This document shows, in pieces, positions 61,270 through 64,000 of a stretch of 64,000 nucleotides of DNA. Below the pieces are notes generated by a model that was not told the DNA's origin, did not search any database, and was given only the letters and a program-made list of their open reading frames with translations. The stretch comes from a virus: the IMG/VR virus record IMGVR_UViG_3300043449_001175, positions 35,139 to 99,138 of that record. The stretch is one strand, 5' to 3'. A program made the translations under genes and the position numbers. Every line of letters begins with the position of its first letter. The stretch's first letter is position 1.

Positions 61270-61276
61270 TATTTAT
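61270..61276 (+). promoter_or_regulatory. TATTTAT motif before the second Thr-Pro adhesin
   Basis: Ends 19 bases before the ATG at 61296. Confidence 0.45.
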
Positions 61277-61295
61277 TAAGAAATTAATTCTATAG

Positions 61296-62288
61296 ATGGC
61301 AGAAATTTATGATATTATTGTGGTTAATGAAGCGAGCGGTTGTCAAAACGCTGTAACCAATCAATATACCATTACAGGTTGTAATCAAACAGTCCTTGTT
61401 AAATTTGACGGGACAAACAATGCTGTTGGACCATTTGACATCTATACGGGTAGTACTGGAACAACGGCTGTATATACAGGTGTTACAAGAACTGAAATGA
61501 TATATGGTGTTGTATTAACACTTACAGACCCATCAGCATTTTGTGGTACACCAACACCTACACCTACTCCAACAATAACACCATCTTCGGTAACACCAAC
61601 ACCTACACCAACATCAACAGTTACACCCACACCATCGGTTACTATTGGTATTACACCAACACCTACATCTACAACAACACCAACACCGACACCTTCAATC
61701 ACACCATCAAGCACACCGTCAGTTGGAACTGCTTATCTATTTATTGAACCTCAATCTGGTTCAACCAACATTGGTCAATATATGTTTGATGGTGGATATA
61801 ATTTCTATGGGTTTACAAACTTATCGGGACCTGATACCTCGTCACAAGTCCTCTTTAGTAATGATATGAATGGATACGTATCATTTACAGGTTGGACTGG
61901 TGGTGTTTTCCCAACAGTTAGGACACAATCGGTCCCACAAGTAAGTGGTGGTGTTGATGCTTACGGTAATAGTATTGTTGCTTACAATTTTACAACACAT
62001 GAGGTACCAGTGAATACAGTTTCAAATCAAGCTTGGTACACTTGGATTATTCCAACAGGTGCAACTAATAACTTAATACAATATCAAATTGATGTTGATT
62101 CTTTTGGTAATCCAAATTCTATGACAACATTAACTATGGATTCAACAATATACACAAAAACATTTAATTACACTGGTTCAACAATTCCTACAGGCGTTTA
62201 TAGAGTTTATACAACATTTGCAGATTTATCGTTTTATTTAGATAATGGTGGAAACACAATTTATTTCAGAGGTAATTCAGTAATATAA
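61296..62288 (+). CDS. Tail adhesin/fibre protein with Thr-Pro linker and shared C-terminal domain
   Basis: 330 residues. N-terminal domain to residue 84 (IVVNEASGCQNAVTNQYTIT, DPSAFCG) may attach to the virion; a Thr-Pro-Ser linker spans about 85-145; the C-terminal domain from YLFIEPQSGSTNIG to YFRGNSVI is the paralogue of the one in the truncated gene at 1-869. NFTTHEVPVNTV, AWYTWIIP and YRVYTTFADLSFY are nearly identical in both. The domain itself is not recognised; beta-rich, likely receptor-binding or trimerising. Two copies behind different N-termini suggest a modular tip. Confidence 0.72.
   Translation: MAEIYDIIVVNEASGCQNAVTNQYTITGCNQTVLVKFDGTNNAVGPFDIYTGSTGTTAVYTGVTRTEMIYGVVLTLTDPSAFCGTPTPTPTPTITPSSVTPTPTPTSTVTPTPSVTIGITPTPTSTTTPTPTPSITPSSTPSVGTAYLFIEPQSGSTNIGQYMFDGGYNFYGFTNLSGPDTSSQVLFSNDMNGYVSFTGWTGGVFPTVRTQSVPQVSGGVDAYGNSIVAYNFTTHEVPVNTVSNQAWYTWIIPTGATNNLIQYQIDVDSFGNPNSMTTLTMDSTIYTKTFNYTGSTIPTGVYRVYTTFADLSFYLDNGGNTIYFRGNSVI
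61549..61725 (+). repeat. Thr-Pro-Ser linker repeat in the second adhesin
   Basis: Repeats of ACACCAACACCTACA type encode TPTPTPTITP and TPTPSVT units, the longest of the three linkers in the window. Confidence 0.85.
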
Positions 62289-62311
62289 AGATTAAATGAT
62301 ATTTAATAATA

Positions 62312-64000
62312 ATGAGCAATTTAGACTATACTAATCCAATAACATCTAATCAATTATCTTCACAACAATCGGTTGTAAAAAATTCGGTTTTTGGTGTTAC
62401 TTTTTCAGTTTTAAATTCAGGTGGGTACATGGAAGTGTACAATTTGTCTGATTTACAATTTGTGTACACTGGTGGTACAGGTCTAATTACAGGGTCAACA
62501 ATTCCAATTCAATTTAACAAAGGTATTAATAATACGTTTAGTCCTGATGTATTAACTTTAAGTAATGATTTAATTACTTCAGGAAGAAGAAGATTGGGAA
62601 TGCTTGCTTATGTTCAAGAAACAGGTTTAATATACCAATTTACAGTACCAAACTACGATTATTTATGGTCTGCAGTTACTGCACAAACAGGAACATCAGC
62701 CGTTACTTATACCGATTACTCAACATTAGTTAATAATCGTTCACAAGCAGGTCAAGATTTTATTAATGTTTGGACAGCATCAACAATTGATGGTTATAAC
62801 GCTCCTTGGAGTGGTGCAACATGGAGAGTTTTACCAGGTTCATATCCAGCCATTACAGGAGGAACATATAACTCAGGAACAACTACATTAGAATTATTTA
62901 ATTCAACAGGTGGAACAATATCTATAAGTGGATTTACATCAGGAGGTGGGGGTAGTCCTTTAACTGTTGACGGCATTTCGAATGTCACTAACATTACATT
63001 TAGCGGTGCTTCAGTTGTTGATGATGGTGGTGGTGCAATTACGGTGGTTATTAGTGGTGGTACGGGAACTTCAGGTACTAGTGGTACATCAGGAACATCA
63101 GGTTCAAGTGGTACATCAGGTGAATCAGGAACTAGCGGTACTTCAGGAACATCAGGTGAATCAGGAACTAGCGGTACTTCAGGTGAGTCAGGAACTAGCG
63201 GTACATCAGGTGAGTCAGGAACTAGTGGTACATCAGGTGAGTCAGGAACAAGTGGAACATCAGGAACTTCAGGTGAGTCAGGAACTAGTGGTACTTCAGG
63301 AACTTCAGGTGAATCAGGAACTAGCGGTACTTCAGGAACATCAGGTGAGTCAGGAACTAGTGGTACTTCAGGTACATCAGGTGAATCAGGAACTAGCGGT
63401 ACTTCAGGAACCAACGGTACTTCAGGAACATCAGGTGAATCAGGAACTAGTGGTACATCAGGTGAATCAGGAACTAGCGGTACATCAGGAACTAGTGGTA
63501 CATCAGGTGAATCAGGAACTAGCGGTACATCAGGAACTAGTGGTACATCAGGTGAATCAGGAACTAGCGGTACTTCAGGAACATCAGGTGAATCAGGAAC
63601 TAGCGGTACATCAGGAACTAGCGGTACTTCAGGAACATCAGGTGAATCAGGAACTAGCGGTACATCAGGAACATCAGGTGAATCAGGAACTAGCGGTACA
63701 TCAGGAACTAGCGGTACTTCAGGAACATCAGGTGAATCAGGAACTAGTGGTACATCAGGTGAATCAGGAACTAGCGGTACATCAGGAACTAGTGGTACAT
63801 CAGGTGAATCAGGAACTAGCGGTACTTCAGGAACTAGTGGTACATCAGGTGAATCAGGAACTAGCGGTACTTCAGGAACTAGCGGTACATCAGGAACATC
63901 AGGTTCAAGTGGTTCTTCAGGATTGAGTGGTGTAGATGGAACATCAGGTTCAAGTGGCACATCAGGTGAATCAGGAACTAGCGGTACTTCAGGAACATCA
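62312..64000 (+). CDS. Tail fibre with collagen-like Gly-Thr-Ser repeat, 3' truncated
   Basis: Open from the ATG at 62312 through the window end (at least 563 residues). Residues 1-250 form an N-terminal region: [40 protein letters not shown] (a pattern common near the base of phage fibre proteins) and [12 protein letters not shown]. From about residue 251 the protein is an uninterrupted series of Gly-x-Ser triplets, GTS with GES every third or fourth unit. Glycine at every third place is the collagen rule, though proline is absent. Collagen-like stalks in phage fibres form trimeric rods. The distal tip lies outside the window. Confidence 0.8.
   Translation, partial: MSNLDYTNPITSNQLSSQQSVVKNSVFGVTFSVLNSGGYMEVYNLSDLQFVYTGGTGLITGSTIPIQFNKGINNTFSPDVLTLSNDLITSGRRRLGMLAYVQETGLIYQFTVPNYDYLWSAVTAQTGTSAVTYTDYSTLVNNRSQAGQDFINVWTASTIDGYNAPWSGATWRVLPGSYPAITGGTYNSGTTTLELFNSTGGTISISGFTSGGGGSPLTVDGISNVTNITFSGASVVDDGGGAITVVISGGTGTSGTSGTSGTSGSSGTSGESGTSGTSGTSGESGTSGTSGESGTSGTSGESGTSGTSGESGTSGTSGTSGESGTSGTSGTSGESGTSGTSGTSGESGTSGTSGTSGESGTSGTSGTNGTSGTSGESGTSGTSGESGTSGTSGTSGTSGESGTSGTSGTSGTSGESGTSGTSGTSGESGTSGTSGTSGTSGTSGESGTSGTSGTSGESGTSGTSGTSGTSGTSGESGTSGTSGESGTSGTSGTSGTSGESGTSGTSGTSGTSGESGTSGTSGTSGTSGTSGSSGSSGLSGVDGTSGSSGTSGESGTSGTSGTS
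63062..64000 (+). repeat. 9-bp-phased repeat encoding Gly-Thr-Ser / Gly-Glu-Ser triplets
   Basis: Units such as GGTACATCA, GGAACTAGC and GGTGAATCA alternate for over 900 bases and continue past the end. Synonymous variation (ACTAGC or ACTAGT, ACATCA or ACTTCA) is scattered, so units have diverged at silent sites while the peptide is kept, apart from rare changes such as GTN near 63411. Confidence 0.95.

Noticed and set aside
62967-63926. Plus-strand open frame encoding a Gln-Val-Leu-rich repeat
   Set aside because: Shadow of the same repeat in another frame.
62794-63960. Long minus-strand open frame encoding a Pro-Asp-Val-Pro repeat
   Set aside because: It is the antisense of the Gly-Thr-Ser repeat. 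A 9-base-phased repeat without stops in one frame gives stop-free shadows in others; the plus-strand gene has a normal N-terminal domain and the fibre context.
1-64000. T4-type late promoters (TATAAATA on the coding strand)
   Set aside because: Where TATAAATA occurs near starts (for example 12376 and 16031) it lies on the strand opposite to the gene it precedes; the coding-strand form is TATTTAT.
1-64000. CRISPR array, integrase, transposase or diversity-generating retroelement
   Set aside because: No spaced direct repeats, no recombinase motifs and no reverse transcriptase YxDD gene were seen; the variable repeats at the end are coding tandem repeats.

Overview
The window looks like a stretch of a large T4-related contractile-tailed phage genome (Caudoviricetes, myovirus morphology) that is AT-rich and probably infects a member of the Bacteroidota, most likely a flavobacterium-like host. 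The phage call rests on DNA polymerase (gp43 type), UvsX, gp32, RNase H, DnaB-type helicase, tail sheath, tail tube, tape measure, gp25, gp6 and gp53 homologues in one colinear block. The host call is an inference from SprB-type repeats in a tail adhesin, a DUF5522 gene, and start codons that mostly follow A-rich leaders without Shine-Dalgarno sequences. No tRNA, rRNA, CRISPR array, integrase or transposase was seen, and no gene-free stretch exceeds about 130 bases.

Layout. 1-869: 3' end of an adhesin with a Thr-Pro linker. 977-5511: four consecutive glycosyltransferase genes. 5528-6514: two small genes. 6538-9345: DNA polymerase behind a structured RNA leader. 9322-14166: a minus-strand block (hypothetical, gp13-like neck protein, a superoxide dismutase/nuclease-like fusion, SNF2 helicase). 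14206-23544: neck and tail-tube genes (gp14-like, gp15-like, sheath, HAD phosphatase, tube, tail chaperone with a likely frameshift, tape measure), plus a small minus-strand ribbon-helix-helix gene. 23600-36287: very large baseplate proteins and small accessory genes. 36354-43321: replication and nucleotide genes (gp32, uvsX, rnh, unknown, helicase, B12-type ribonucleotide reductase, DUF5522). 43314-58148: baseplate wedge (gp25, gp6, gp7-like) and further structural genes, tightly coupled. 58176-64000: adhesins and fibres with SprB repeats, Thr-Pro linkers and a collagen-like Gly-Thr-Ser repeat that runs off the end.

How it fits together. The neck, sheath, tube, tape measure, hub and wedge genes build the contractile tail. 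The replication genes form the core of a T4-like replisome. The RNR supplies dNTPs. The terminal genes probably form the host-recognition apparatus. A short coding-strand motif, TATTTAT, sits just upstream of about sixteen genes on both strands and is a candidate phage late promoter.

Most notable: (i) a GT60-type protein GlcNAc-transferase cluster next to a tail protein with a mucin-like Thr-Pro linker, suggesting a virion O-glycosylation system; (ii) an Mn-type superoxide dismutase fused to a PD-(D/E)XK-like domain; (iii) a candidate +1 frameshift making two forms of the tail assembly chaperone; (iv) a nested RNA structure just ahead of the DNA polymerase start; (v) the TATTTAT motif. All functional statements come from reading motifs by eye, without database searches.
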